From an uncultured Bacteroides sp. (GTDB lineage: Bacteria > Bacteroidota > Bacteroidia > Bacteroidales > Bacteroidaceae), in the NCBI GenBank assembly GCA_900542985.1, contig UQPQ01000036.1:1-29601 (forward strand): a DNA stretch of 29,601 nt. Direction: 5' to 3'. Below, piece after piece: positions 8,389 through 16,345 of this stretch. Numbering within the stretch: the stretch's first letter is position 1; every line of letters starts with the position of its first letter. The translations under genes were made by a program, and so were the position numbers. The notes beneath the pieces were generated by a model. That model made no database searches. It was given only the letters and a program-made list of their open reading frames with translations, and had not been told where the DNA came from.

Positions 8389-8574
8389 AAGGGTATATCA
8401 AATCACAAAGACAGCATTTCCTGTAAAATAAAAGCAAAAGAAGATACACAAACTGAAAGCACGCGCATAAGACTGAATAAAAGGCATAATTTCTATCGGA
8501 AAGACAATTTATTTTTAACAGAATAAAATGATAGTTTACCGATAAAAAAGCACAAATTTCTTCATCTTTTCACA

Positions 8575-8644
8575 CTATTAGTCACAACACCGTACGCTAT
8601 TAGTCACGTAAGCTACCGTTACAAGTCGCACAAGCCACCGATAC
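8575..8644. repeat. Three degenerate tandem repeats of about 22-25 bp
   Basis: Copies begin near 8575, 8597 and 8621. The first two share an exact CTATTAGTCAC start, and all three carry an AGTC(A/G)C element followed by an ACCG element. Spacing is uneven and no unit is conserved enough for CRISPR. Confidence 0.5.
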
Positions 8645-8801
8645 CTGTATCGCAAAGCTTCGAGACAAGCCTTCTTCCTTGGTCTCACAACCCTTATTTT
8701 CCTGCTATAAAGCATGTTTTGAGCCTTTTTTGAGGAGTTTTTAGCCCTTTTTGCATGTTAAAAAGAACTAAATTCACAAAGTATCAGTTAGCAAAAAAGA
8801 A

Positions 8802-8838
8802 GAAAAGCGCACATTTGGGCACCAAATATGCGCTTTTC
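8802..8838 (-). terminator. Intrinsic terminator of pfkA
   Basis: A 10-bp stem (GAAAAGCGCA at 8802-8811 with TGCGCTTTTC at 8829-8838) continues after one mismatch into a 6-bp inner stem (8813-8818 with 8822-8827) and a 3-base loop. Read on the minus strand it is followed by a T-rich tract, as expected for an intrinsic terminator 44 bases after the pfkA stop. Confidence 0.8.
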
Positions 8839-8882
8839 CTATCAATTGTATTTTTCAGGACAAGCCGGAAGGCAGACTGTCT

Positions 8883-9893
8883 TTACCCGAAACAAATCCC
8901 CATACGACGGCCTTGCACCACCAAATCATTGTCTTCTGTAACCAGCTTCAATTTTCCGGCTACCTCTCCCAACGGCACGGAAGTAATCTCCGAGCCATGC
9001 AAAGAAACCATCCGTCCGAACTGTCCACCAGCTATCAGTTCTGTGGCATGTCCTCCCATCCGGGTAGCCAGATTGCGGTCGAATGCAGTAGGACTTCCTC
9101 CACGCTGTATATATCCCAAAACGGTTTCACGTGTTTCAAAACCAGTTTCATATTCTATTTCTTCAGCTATATACTGGGCCGCTTTTTTGCCATTTACAGT
9201 AGGAATTCCTTCTGCCACTACAACAATAGAATATGGCTTTCCTTTTTTCAGACGATTGATAATCGTATCGCCTATATTGTGAATATCAAAAGGAATTTCA
9301 GGCAACAAAATAATATCGCCTCCTCCGGCCATACCGGAATACAAGGCAATCCATCCTGCTTTATGCCCCATCACTTCAATGACCATCACTCGCTGATGTG
9401 CACTGGCTGTAGAATGCAGACGGTCTATGGCATCGGTAGCAATCGATACAGCAGAATCGAAGCCAAAAGAAACATCCGTTCCCCATACGTCATTGTCGAT
9501 GGTCTTGGGTATCGATACCACATTTACACCAGTATCCGCCAACTTTGCAGCAGTTTTCTGGGTACCATTTCCTCCAATGCAAACAATACAATCCAACTGG
9601 TGCTTCTCGATTGTTTTCAACATCATAGCCGGCTTGTCTTCTGTCAGAGTATTGGTCTTCCGTTTAAAAGGCTTCTCCCGGGAAGTTCCTAAAATGGTAC
9701 CTCCCATATTCAACAAACCAGTTAAAGAACCTTCTGTCAAAGGAATCACATCATCGTCTACCAGCCCTCTGAATCCGCTGTGGATACCGAAGACTTCCAT
9801 CCCGTAATGATTCATTGCCGTTTTACAAACGCCTCGGATTGTCGCATTTATTCCCGGACAATCGCCTCCAGATGTCAAAATACCTATTCGCAT
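8883..9893 (-). CDS. pfkA: 6-phosphofructokinase, group III-like
   Basis: Phosphorylates fructose 6-phosphate to fructose 1,6-bisphosphate in glycolysis. Seen: SGGDCPGIN at 8-16, GGNGT at 107-111, PKTIDND at 129-135 with the catalytic Asp133, and VMGHKAGWIA at 174-183. Relative to E. coli PfkA, the position that selects ATP over pyrophosphate (Gly104) is Gly110 here, which predicts ATP use, whereas position 124 is Lys (Lys130), as in pyrophosphate-type and group III enzymes, and the Mg-linked Asp103 is Asn109. Length (336) is close to the 320 residues of E. coli. A likely -7 box (TAATTTTA on the minus strand) lies at 9915-9922. ATP is the more likely phosphoryl donor but this should be read as inference. 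Confidence 0.92.
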   Translation of the reverse strand: MRIGILTSGGDCPGINATIRGVCKTAMNHYGMEVFGIHSGFRGLVDDDVIPLTEGSLTGLLNMGGTILGTSREKPFKRKTNTLTEDKPAMMLKTIEKHQLDCIVCIGGNGTQKTAAKLADTGVNVVSIPKTIDNDVWGTDVSFGFDSAVSIATDAIDRLHSTASAHQRVMVIEVMGHKAGWIALYSGMAGGGDIILLPEIPFDIHNIGDTIINRLKKGKPYSIVVVAEGIPTVNGKKAAQYIAEEIEYETGFETRETVLGYIQRGGSPTAFDRNLATRMGGHATELIAGGQFGRMVSLHGSEITSVPLGEVAGKLKLVTEDNDLVVQGRRMGICFG

Positions 9894-9914
9894 GGTCGTA
9901 TATGTTTATCAGCG

Positions 9915-9922
9915 TAAAATTA
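9915..9922 (-). promoter_or_regulatory. Possible -7 box for pfkA
   Basis: Minus-strand TAATTTTA differs from TAnnTTTG at the last base and lies 21 bases before the ATG. No clear -33 element. Confidence 0.3.
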
Positions 9923-9994
9923 CAAGAAAAAAATATAGAATTGTAAATTCTCAAAAAAAAATAATGACACCATCTTTAATTAATAGAAATAACC

Positions 9995-10002
9995 TACCTT
10001 TG
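9995..10002 (+). promoter_or_regulatory. Bacteroidota -7 box for the GH3 operon
   Basis: TACCTTTG, a full match to TAnnTTTG, ends 29 bases before the ATG at 10032. It is the only good promoter candidate for the three-gene operon that follows. Confidence 0.62.
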
Positions 10003-10031
10003 CGATTATGAATTTGTAAAACAGTAAAAAA

Positions 10032-11537
10032 ATGGTTTCAACAAAGTTAATCGGAAAGCTGTTCACATCCAGACAGAAAGCCATCGATCTGTACGATACA
10101 CAGGCAGAGGCTATCCAAGAACGCGTATTCCAGAAACTCATACAAAATGCAGCTCATACAGAGTGGGGAACCACTTATCAATATAACGCCATACGCTCTT
10201 ACAGTGATTTCCAAAAAGTACCTATTCAGACTTATGAAGACATAAAAGGGTATGTAGACCGGATGCGTCACGGAGAAGCAAATGTACTTTGGAGAGATAA
10301 GGTAGTATGGTATGCAAAATCTTCCGGTACCACCAACGATAAAAGTAAGTTTATTCCGGTAAGTAAAGACGGCCTGCAGAATATTCATTACAAAGGAGGA
10401 CAGGATGCCGTAGCTCTGTATCTGAGAGAAAATCCTCAAAGCCGTTTTTTCTCTGGAAAAGGATTGATTTTAGGAGGAAGCCACAGCCCTAACTATAATG
10501 TAAAAGACAGCCTGGTAGGAGATTTGTCGGCCATTTTGATTCAAAATATCAATCCGCTGGTCAACTTTATCCGTGTACCAAGTAAGGAAATCGCTCTTTT
10601 AAGCGAGTTTGAAGAAAAGGTAGAACGAATTGCCGAAACTACGATTCACAAAAATGTGACCAACTTATCTGGTGTACCTTCGTGGATGCTGGCAGTAATT
10701 AAGCGTATTCTCGAAAAGACGGGAGCACATACATTGGATGAGGTATGGCCCAATCTGGAAGTATTCTTCCATGGAGGAGTATGCTTTACACCTTATCGCG
10801 AACAGTATAAGCAACTTATCCGAAGCAGCAAGATGCACTATATGGAAACGTATAATGCCAGCGAAGGCTTTTTCGGACTGCAAAGCGACCTGTCCGACCC
10901 GGCCATGCTGCTGATGATTGACTATGATGTGTTCTATGAGTTTATCCCATTGGAAGAGATAGATAATCCGGCTCCTCATATTGTACCGCTCACGGGAGTA
11001 GAAGTTGGAAAGAACTACGCCATCGTGATCAGTACCTCTTGCGGGTTGTGGAGATACATTCTGGGAGATACCGTTAAGTTTACTCAGAAAGATCCTTACA
11101 AATTTATCATTACCGGACGTACCAAACATTTTATCAATGCATTTGGAGAGGAACTGATGGTGGACAACGCCGAGAAAGGTCTGGCACGTGCCTGTGCCGA
11201 AACAGGAGCACAAGTATTGGAGTACTCGGCAGCTCCCGTATTCATGGATGCAAATGCCAAATGTCGCCATCAATGGCTGATCGAATTCAGCAAGATGCCG
11301 GACTCACTCGAAAAATTCAGACACGTACTGGATCAGGCATTGCAGGAAATCAACTCCGATTATGAGGCAAAACGACATAAGGATATCACCTTACAGGAAC
11401 TGGAACTTATCGTAGCCCGTCCGAATCTGTTCCACGACTGGCTGAAACAGAAAGGCAAACTGGGGGGACAGCATAAAGTTCCTCGCTTGAGCAACAATAG
11501 AGACCATATAGAAGAAATGTTAAAACTGAACGAATGA
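10032..11537 (+). CDS. GH3-family acyl-adenylate-forming enzyme
   Basis: Member of the GH3 family, named after plant auxin-responsive proteins, which activate a carboxylic acid with ATP and usually join it to an amino acid. Seen: the nucleotide-binding SSGTTNDKSKFIP at 97-109, YNASEGF at 274-280, WRYILGDTVKF at 340-350 and TGRTKHFINAFGEEL at 361-375; 501 residues is normal for bacterial members. No signal peptide, so cytoplasmic. The stop overlaps the start of the next gene by four bases (ATGA), making it the first gene of an operon with two exported proteins. In bacteria the acid and amine substrates are generally unknown, and nothing here tells them. Confidence 0.88.
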   Translation: MVSTKLIGKLFTSRQKAIDLYDTQAEAIQERVFQKLIQNAAHTEWGTTYQYNAIRSYSDFQKVPIQTYEDIKGYVDRMRHGEANVLWRDKVVWYAKSSGTTNDKSKFIPVSKDGLQNIHYKGGQDAVALYLRENPQSRFFSGKGLILGGSHSPNYNVKDSLVGDLSAILIQNINPLVNFIRVPSKEIALLSEFEEKVERIAETTIHKNVTNLSGVPSWMLAVIKRILEKTGAHTLDEVWPNLEVFFHGGVCFTPYREQYKQLIRSSKMHYMETYNASEGFFGLQSDLSDPAMLLMIDYDVFYEFIPLEEIDNPAPHIVPLTGVEVGKNYAIVISTSCGLWRYILGDTVKFTQKDPYKFIITGRTKHFINAFGEELMVDNAEKGLARACAETGAQVLEYSAAPVFMDANAKCRHQWLIEFSKMPDSLEKFRHVLDQALQEINSDYEAKRHKDITLQELELIVARPNLFHDWLKQKGKLGGQHKVPRLSNNRDHIEEMLKLNE

Positions 11538-13459
11538 AACCTATACCCAAATATATAGCCATCCTATTGGTTATCATCGGATTTTATGCCTGTGCAAGTA
11601 CAGGATCGCCCGATGGAGGCCCCTACGACGAAGATCCTCCTAAGTTTGTGCGCGCTACTCCTGAACCTAACACAAAGAACAATACGCGTAAGAAAATTGC
11701 GATTGAATTTAACGAATTCATCCAATTGGAAAAGGCTTCCGAAAAGGTGATTATCTCTCCTCCTCAAAATGAGGCACCGGAAGTGAAAACCAGCGGGAAA
11801 AGAGTATTAGTCAACTTCTACGACTCATTGCGCCCCAATACGACTTATACTATCGACTTTGGCGATGCAATTGTAGACAACAACGAGGGAAATCCGATGG
11901 GAAACTTCTCGTATGCGTTCTCTACCGGTGATACCATCGATACCATGCAAGTATCGGGCGTTGTACTGAACTCTGCAGATTTAGAGCCGATTAAAGGTAT
12001 TCAGGTTGGGCTGCACAAAAACCTGAACGACAGCGCATTTACAACTCTGCCTTTCGACCGTATTTCACGTACCGATAGTAGAGGACAGTTTATCATACGT
12101 GGCATTGCACCGGGCACGTACCGTATTTATGCCTTAATGGATGGTAATCAGAACTATCTGTTCGACTCAAAAACAGAAGCGATCGCTTTCATGGATTCTC
12201 TTATTGTTCCGTCTATGGAAGGAGCAGTAAGACAGGATACCGTATGGAATCAGAAAGATACCACCAAAATCGATACGGTCATTCAGGTCAACTATACTCG
12301 TTTCCTGCCGGATAATATCATGTTACGCGCTTTCAAGGAAGAGAACAATTTACAGTACCTGATGAAGAGTGAACGCCCTAAAACCAATCAGTTTATGCTG
12401 TACTTCAGTGCAAAGGCAGATACACTCCCCACATTGACAGGACTGAACTTTGATGCAGAGAAATCTTTACTGGTAGAGCCTAATCAAAAAAACGACAGTA
12501 TTCTTTATTGGATTAAAGATACAGTGTTATGCGAGCAGGATACACTCATCATGCAACTGGACTATCTGGCTACAGATACACTGGGGCAGCTTGTTCCGCA
12601 AACAGATACGTTACGAATGGTGAACAAGATTCCAAAGGAACGTCGTCTGGCTCTGAAAGAAGAAGAAAATAAGAAGAAGGAAAAAGAGCGTAAACGACGC
12701 ATGAGAAAAGGAGATACGCTGAGCGTTGAAACTCAATTTCTGAAGATGCAGGTAGATGCACCTGCAGCACTTGACTTGAACAGAAACATCATCCTGAAAT
12801 TCGATGAACCGGTAGAAAGTATAGATACGAATGCCATTCATATGACTGTAATGGTGGATTCTGTATGGCAGGATACTCCATTCATTTTACAGAAAGACTC
12901 TATTGCTCCACGCCAATACCAGATTCTGGCAGCCTGGCAACCCGGACAGGAATATCAGCTTACAATCGACTCGCTGTGCTTTAAGGGTATATATGGACTT
13001 TATACAGATAAGGTGCAGAATAAGGTAAAAGTAAAAACGCTGGAAGACTATGGAACGCTGTTCCTGAATATTGTAGGGGCAGAAGCTCCTGCCATCGTAC
13101 AATTACTGAACAGCAGTGATGAAGTAGTAAGACAACAGCCTGTAAACGCTAAGAATACTTGTGATTTCTATTTCTTACAGCCTGGTACTAAATATTATAT
13201 CCGTTTGTTCTACGACAGGAACAACAACGGAAAATGGGATACGGGTAATTATGAAGAGAAAAAACAGGCAGAGGAAGTATTCTACTTCCCTAAAGTATGG
13301 GAAATGAAGGCCAATTTTGAGTTTGAAGAAACATGGGACTTGAAAGCGGTTCCTTTGGACAAACAGAAGTTGGATGACATAAAGAAACAAAAACCCGACG
13401 AAACTAAAAAAATTAAAGACCGTAACAAGGAACGTGCCAAAAATTTAGGAAGAGTATGA
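11534..13459 (+). CDS. Big_5 Ig-like domain lipoprotein
   Basis: A 641-residue exported lipoprotein. Seen: a type II signal peptide with lipobox Cys20 (FYACAS), then a bacterial Ig-like domain of the Big_5 type at about 35-135 (KKIAIEFNEFIQLEKA, LRPNTTYTIDFGDAI, NFSYAFSTGD), a carboxypeptidase-regulatory-like beta domain at about 140-215, a very basic segment near 375-400 (KEKERKRRMRKGD), a second Ig-like copy at about 410-510 and a C-terminal domain ending in a charged tail. The residues after the Cys (ASTGSPDGG) lack the acidic surface-export signal, which suggests it stays in the periplasm. Overlaps both neighbours by four bases. Probably structural or binding; function unknown. Confidence 0.85.
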   Translation: MKPIPKYIAILLVIIGFYACASTGSPDGGPYDEDPPKFVRATPEPNTKNNTRKKIAIEFNEFIQLEKASEKVIISPPQNEAPEVKTSGKRVLVNFYDSLRPNTTYTIDFGDAIVDNNEGNPMGNFSYAFSTGDTIDTMQVSGVVLNSADLEPIKGIQVGLHKNLNDSAFTTLPFDRISRTDSRGQFIIRGIAPGTYRIYALMDGNQNYLFDSKTEAIAFMDSLIVPSMEGAVRQDTVWNQKDTTKIDTVIQVNYTRFLPDNIMLRAFKEENNLQYLMKSERPKTNQFMLYFSAKADTLPTLTGLNFDAEKSLLVEPNQKNDSILYWIKDTVLCEQDTLIMQLDYLATDTLGQLVPQTDTLRMVNKIPKERRLALKEEENKKKEKERKRRMRKGDTLSVETQFLKMQVDAPAALDLNRNIILKFDEPVESIDTNAIHMTVMVDSVWQDTPFILQKDSIAPRQYQILAAWQPGQEYQLTIDSLCFKGIYGLYTDKVQNKVKVKTLEDYGTLFLNIVGAEAPAIVQLLNSSDEVVRQQPVNAKNTCDFYFLQPGTKYYIRLFYDRNNNGKWDTGNYEEKKQAEEVFYFPKVWEMKANFEFEETWDLKAVPLDKQKLDDIKKQKPDETKKIKDRNKERAKNLGRV

Positions 13460-14262
13460 TGAAGAAATTAGTTTTATGCTTATGCTTCCTGATGGGAGGT
13501 ATAGCAACAATTCAGGCACAGTGCGGAGCAGAAAATAATGCAATTAAGGCAGGAGAAACACTGAGCTATGAACTGAAGTTCAATTGGAAGTTTGTCTGGA
13601 TTAATGCCGGATGGGCCAAGATGACGGTAAACAACACGACTTATATGGGACGTCCGTGCCTGAAAACAGACTTGCAATCGTACACCAACAAGAAAATTGA
13701 CTTCTTTTTCAAAATGCGCGATACCCTGACTTGTATTACCAGTCAGCAGTTGGAACCACTTTATTTCCGTAAAGGAGCAGAAGAAGGAAAACGATATACG
13801 GTGGATGAAGTTAAATTCAGCTATGCAAATGGGAAATGTATCGTAGACCAACAGCGTATGCTTCACGGAAACGTGGAAAAGCACTACGATGAATCTGCGG
13901 TTTGTGTATACGATATGTTAAGCATCTTGCTACAAGCCCGATCTTACGATCCGACTAACTACAAGCCTGGTTTGAAAATACGTTTTTCTATGGCTACCGG
14001 TAAAGACATAGAAAAACAGACACTTATATATCGTGGCAAAGAAAACTATAAGGCAGAAAATGGAGTGACTTACCGCTGTCTGGTATTCTCACTGGTAGAA
14101 TATGTAAATAACAAGGAAAAAGAAGTTATTACTTTCTACATTACAGATGACTTGAACCATCTTCCTGTACGTTTGGATATGTACTTGAATTTTGGCTCAG
14201 CAAAAGCTTTCCTTACAGATATCAAAGGAAACAGACATCCATTGACTTCTATTGTAAAATAA
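13456..14262 (+). CDS. DUF3108 family periplasmic protein
   Basis: A 268-residue protein with a cleavable signal peptide (hydrophobic core about residues 5-18, cleavage near AQA-Q at 20-22) and then a DUF3108 domain: AGETLSYELKFNWKFVWINAGWAKM near 32-56, the KMRDTLTCITS region and a late KPGLKIRFSMATGKD. DUF3108 proteins are beta-rich periplasmic proteins of unknown role, sometimes compared with lipid-binding barrels. The ATG overlaps the upstream stop (ATGATG), so it is the last gene of the GH3 operon and is followed by the strong terminator at 14281. A second Met at codon 2 is an equally possible start. Confidence 0.85.
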   Translation: MMKKLVLCLCFLMGGIATIQAQCGAENNAIKAGETLSYELKFNWKFVWINAGWAKMTVNNTTYMGRPCLKTDLQSYTNKKIDFFFKMRDTLTCITSQQLEPLYFRKGAEEGKRYTVDEVKFSYANGKCIVDQQRMLHGNVEKHYDESAVCVYDMLSILLQARSYDPTNYKPGLKIRFSMATGKDIEKQTLIYRGKENYKAENGVTYRCLVFSLVEYVNNKEKEVITFYITDDLNHLPVRLDMYLNFGSAKAFLTDIKGNRHPLTSIVK

Positions 14263-14280
14263 ACCGATTAATGATAAAGA

Positions 14281-14323
14281 ACAAGAGCCATGCCGCGTAA
14301 TTGCGACATGGCTCTTGTTTTTT
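14281..14323. terminator. Strong intrinsic terminator between convergent genes
   Basis: ACAAGAGCCATG (14281-14292) pairs with CATGGCTCTTGT (14307-14318), with a further 3-bp inner stem and a T-run at 14317-14323. It ends the GH3 operon; the minus-strand side is also fairly T-rich, so it may serve the DUF2807 gene too. Confidence 0.88.
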
Positions 14324-14339
14324 ATCTGCAGACTTTGCA

Positions 14340-15266
14340 TTATAAACGAGATACGCCATTTATTTTGCCTTCGATAGAAGTAGGGGTGCCTGTATAGCCT
14401 ACACTACCTGCACTAGAAGAACCGGCAGACAACTTACCTGTCACATAGCAACGTACATCACCGGCAGAAGAGGCTTGTGCTTTCACATCAACTGCTTTCA
14501 GTTTTTCGGCATATACTTTACCGGCAGAAGAAGCTTCATACGAAGCATTACGACAAACACCCGACAGATTAATATCACTGGCAGAGCTGGAAGATGCTGC
14601 TACATCACCTTGGCAAACAATGTCTCGTATTTCACAGTCGCCCGATGAACTGGTTTCTATTGCCATATCACCCTTACACTGTAATCCTACAATTTCCATA
14701 TCAGCGCTACTTTCTACATTCATCACAGTTTTATGACAGGATATATTTTTCAGAACCAGTTCGGCACTGCTGCTTGCTGTAGCCGTAAGATTGGCACACT
14801 GTACTTTCTCTGCATGGATGTCCGCACTGCTTGATGCATCAAAAGTTACATCTTTACTTGTATTCAGTCCGTTAGCTAAAGTGATATCTGATGAGGAAGA
14901 AGCATGAAAACCAGTCACTTCAGGGGCAAATACTCTTACTTCGCAAGTACATTTCCCTCTGAAACTCAACGAATGTCCCTGAGGAATATCATAAGTTACA
15001 TTCAGTTTTTTCCCATTCTGTTCTACCTTCACATACTTTACTACGTTATCGGGTGCATAAATTTCTGCATAAGGTTCACCTTTATACTGAGTATAAACTA
15101 CATCTATCGAACGTGAAGACGAAATAGCAGCTACTTCTCCGATATTTACTTTTTGAGTTACATAATTTTTACTGGGATTTATTACAGTTTTCCCTCCGGC
15201 ATAGCATCCGGAAAAGCTCATCAACAGGGGTGTCAATGCAGCCAGAACAGTTACATACAATTTCAT
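14340..15266 (-). CDS. DUF2807 (GIN) beta-helix lipoprotein with Ser and Cys ladders
   Basis: A 308-residue lipoprotein of the DUF2807 group (putative auto-transporter adhesin head, GIN domain). Seen: type II signal peptide with lipobox Cys21 (SFSGC), then from residue 120 a series of about 20-residue repeats, each with a Ser-rich SSS(A/G/S)(D/E) turn at 122, 144, 164, 185, 205, 225, 245, 265 and 283. Five Cys (157, 177, 197, 218, 238) recur every 20-21 residues, which implies a right-handed beta-helix with stacked Cys. The residues after the lipid Cys (YAGGKT) lack the acidic surface signal. Members are widespread in Bacteroidota; function is unknown, and stress or envelope roles are only guesses. 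Confidence 0.87.
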   Translation of the reverse strand: MKLYVTVLAALTPLLMSFSGCYAGGKTVINPSKNYVTQKVNIGEVAAISSSRSIDVVYTQYKGEPYAEIYAPDNVVKYVKVEQNGKKLNVTYDIPQGHSLSFRGKCTCEVRVFAPEVTGFHASSSSDITLANGLNTSKDVTFDASSSADIHAEKVQCANLTATASSSAELVLKNISCHKTVMNVESSADMEIVGLQCKGDMAIETSSSGDCEIRDIVCQGDVAASSSSASDINLSGVCRNASYEASSAGKVYAEKLKAVDVKAQASSAGDVRCYVTGKLSAGSSSAGSVGYTGTPTSIEGKINGVSRL

Positions 15267-15364
15267 AGTCTATATCTTTTTAGTATTACTACCCATTAGA
15301 CGCAGAAATCCTCTAAAAGTAACAGATTCTATACAAAAATTTTATTTATGAAAGAAAAAGCTGT

Positions 15365-16345
15365 TCAGCCCATCAATTTGAATACTGGAGAAATAAACCA
15401 GCGCTTGTACATCAGAGTAGCCAAATGATACACAAAGAAAGCCGAAATAAAACCGACAATTGCATCAATCAGATAATGAGCTTGTATGTATACCGTAGCT
15501 CCACACAGCAACAAATAAAAAGGAGTCAACAGGTAAGTCAATTTACGGTTTACACGCCAGGACATAATCATCACAATAGTAGAAATTCCGACATGAGAAC
15601 TGGGGAAAGCTGCCGTAGGGCGTTCACCGACTTCCTGAGAAGCCTCAACCAGATTGAAGAAGAAGCCATGATCGAATCCCGGACCCGGTATCAGATAATC
15701 ATTTAAATTGAAATAATCACCGATAGGAGGAAATATACAAGCATTCACCTTGTCCATACCGATAGCAGGGAAATAGAATTGTGGTCCTGCCACAGGAAGC
15801 AGAATATAAATAAGATAATAAATGAAAAAAGAAGTAACCAGCACAAAGCAGATTTTCTCAAACCATTCAAAGCGTTTCAGAAAATAGTAAACTACCACTA
15901 TAAACATCATGGGATAATAGAAAAAGTATCCCATATTAAATGGTTCACTGAACCAGATAGACGGCAAATGCTTACTAAACTCTACTGCCGGCTGACAACC
16001 GAACAAGAACTGTTCGGCATGCGCAAACAAATAATCCAGATTAGGAAACAAACGATTGAACTCGAATGTATCGGGGTACCAATAAGCCAGCAAAGACATT
16101 TGTACCAGCATGCGTATAAATGCCGTCAGACGGCACGGAACTGCCTGATACAAGAATATTAGTACAAAAGTCAACACAACGATGCCTGCACGTTCCAGCA
16201 ACATCATCCCCGGATGATCCATACGGGGATAAAGAATCAATATCAGAATAGTGGTCAAGGCATTATAAATCAAACTGATTGTCTCTACAGCAAACAGTCC
16301 TTTTCCACTATCTACACGCTCAAACAAGTTTATCTTTACAGCCAT
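15365..16345 (-). CDS. PAP2-superfamily membrane phosphatase/phosphotransferase
   Basis: A 326-residue integral membrane protein with about six hydrophobic segments (for example 24-40, 53-70, 143-156, 168-187, 254-262, 272-285 and 295-310). The PAP2 signature is partly clear: ERPTAAFPSSHVGIS at 241-255 with His251, and HYLID at 290-294 pairing His290 with Asp294. This layout fits the PAP2_3 subgroup, which includes inositol phosphorylceramide synthases as well as lipid phosphatases. It overlaps the SDR gene upstream by 10 bases, so they form an operon. A role in phospholipid or sphingolipid head-group turnover is inference from family and neighbour. Confidence 0.85.
   Translation of the reverse strand: MAVKINLFERVDSGKGLFAVETISLIYNALTTILILILYPRMDHPGMMLLERAGIVVLTFVLIFLYQAVPCRLTAFIRMLVQMSLLAYWYPDTFEFNRLFPNLDYLFAHAEQFLFGCQPAVEFSKHLPSIWFSEPFNMGYFFYYPMMFIVVVYYFLKRFEWFEKICFVLVTSFFIYYLIYILLPVAGPQFYFPAIGMDKVNACIFPPIGDYFNLNDYLIPGPGFDHGFFFNLVEASQEVGERPTAAFPSSHVGISTIVMIMSWRVNRKLTYLLTPFYLLLCGATVYIQAHYLIDAIVGFISAFFVYHLATLMYKRWFISPVFKLMG

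Larger units (their letters stand above)
8224..8801. other. Long intergenic region without a convincing gene
   Basis: Between the convergent pdxB and pfkA genes. The only open frame of note (70 codons from 8314) begins inside an inverted repeat, has no promoter box and resembles no protein I know. The region holds a 15-bp inverted repeat (8262-8329), a weak terminator-like hairpin (8332-8388), three degenerate tandem repeats (8575-8644) and a small palindrome GATAC-ct-GTATC at 8640-8651. I cannot assign a function. Confidence 0.6.

Noticed and set aside
8314..8526. 70-codon open frame in the pdxB-pfkA gap
   Set aside because: Starts within the inverted repeat, no promoter box and no recognisable protein features.
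8575..8644. Possible CRISPR array
   Set aside because: Only three degenerate units with no regular spacers and no cas genes.
8883..9893. Pyrophosphate-dependent phosphofructokinase
   Set aside because: The ATP-selecting Gly is present and the length is that of short ATP enzymes, although Lys130 leaves some doubt.
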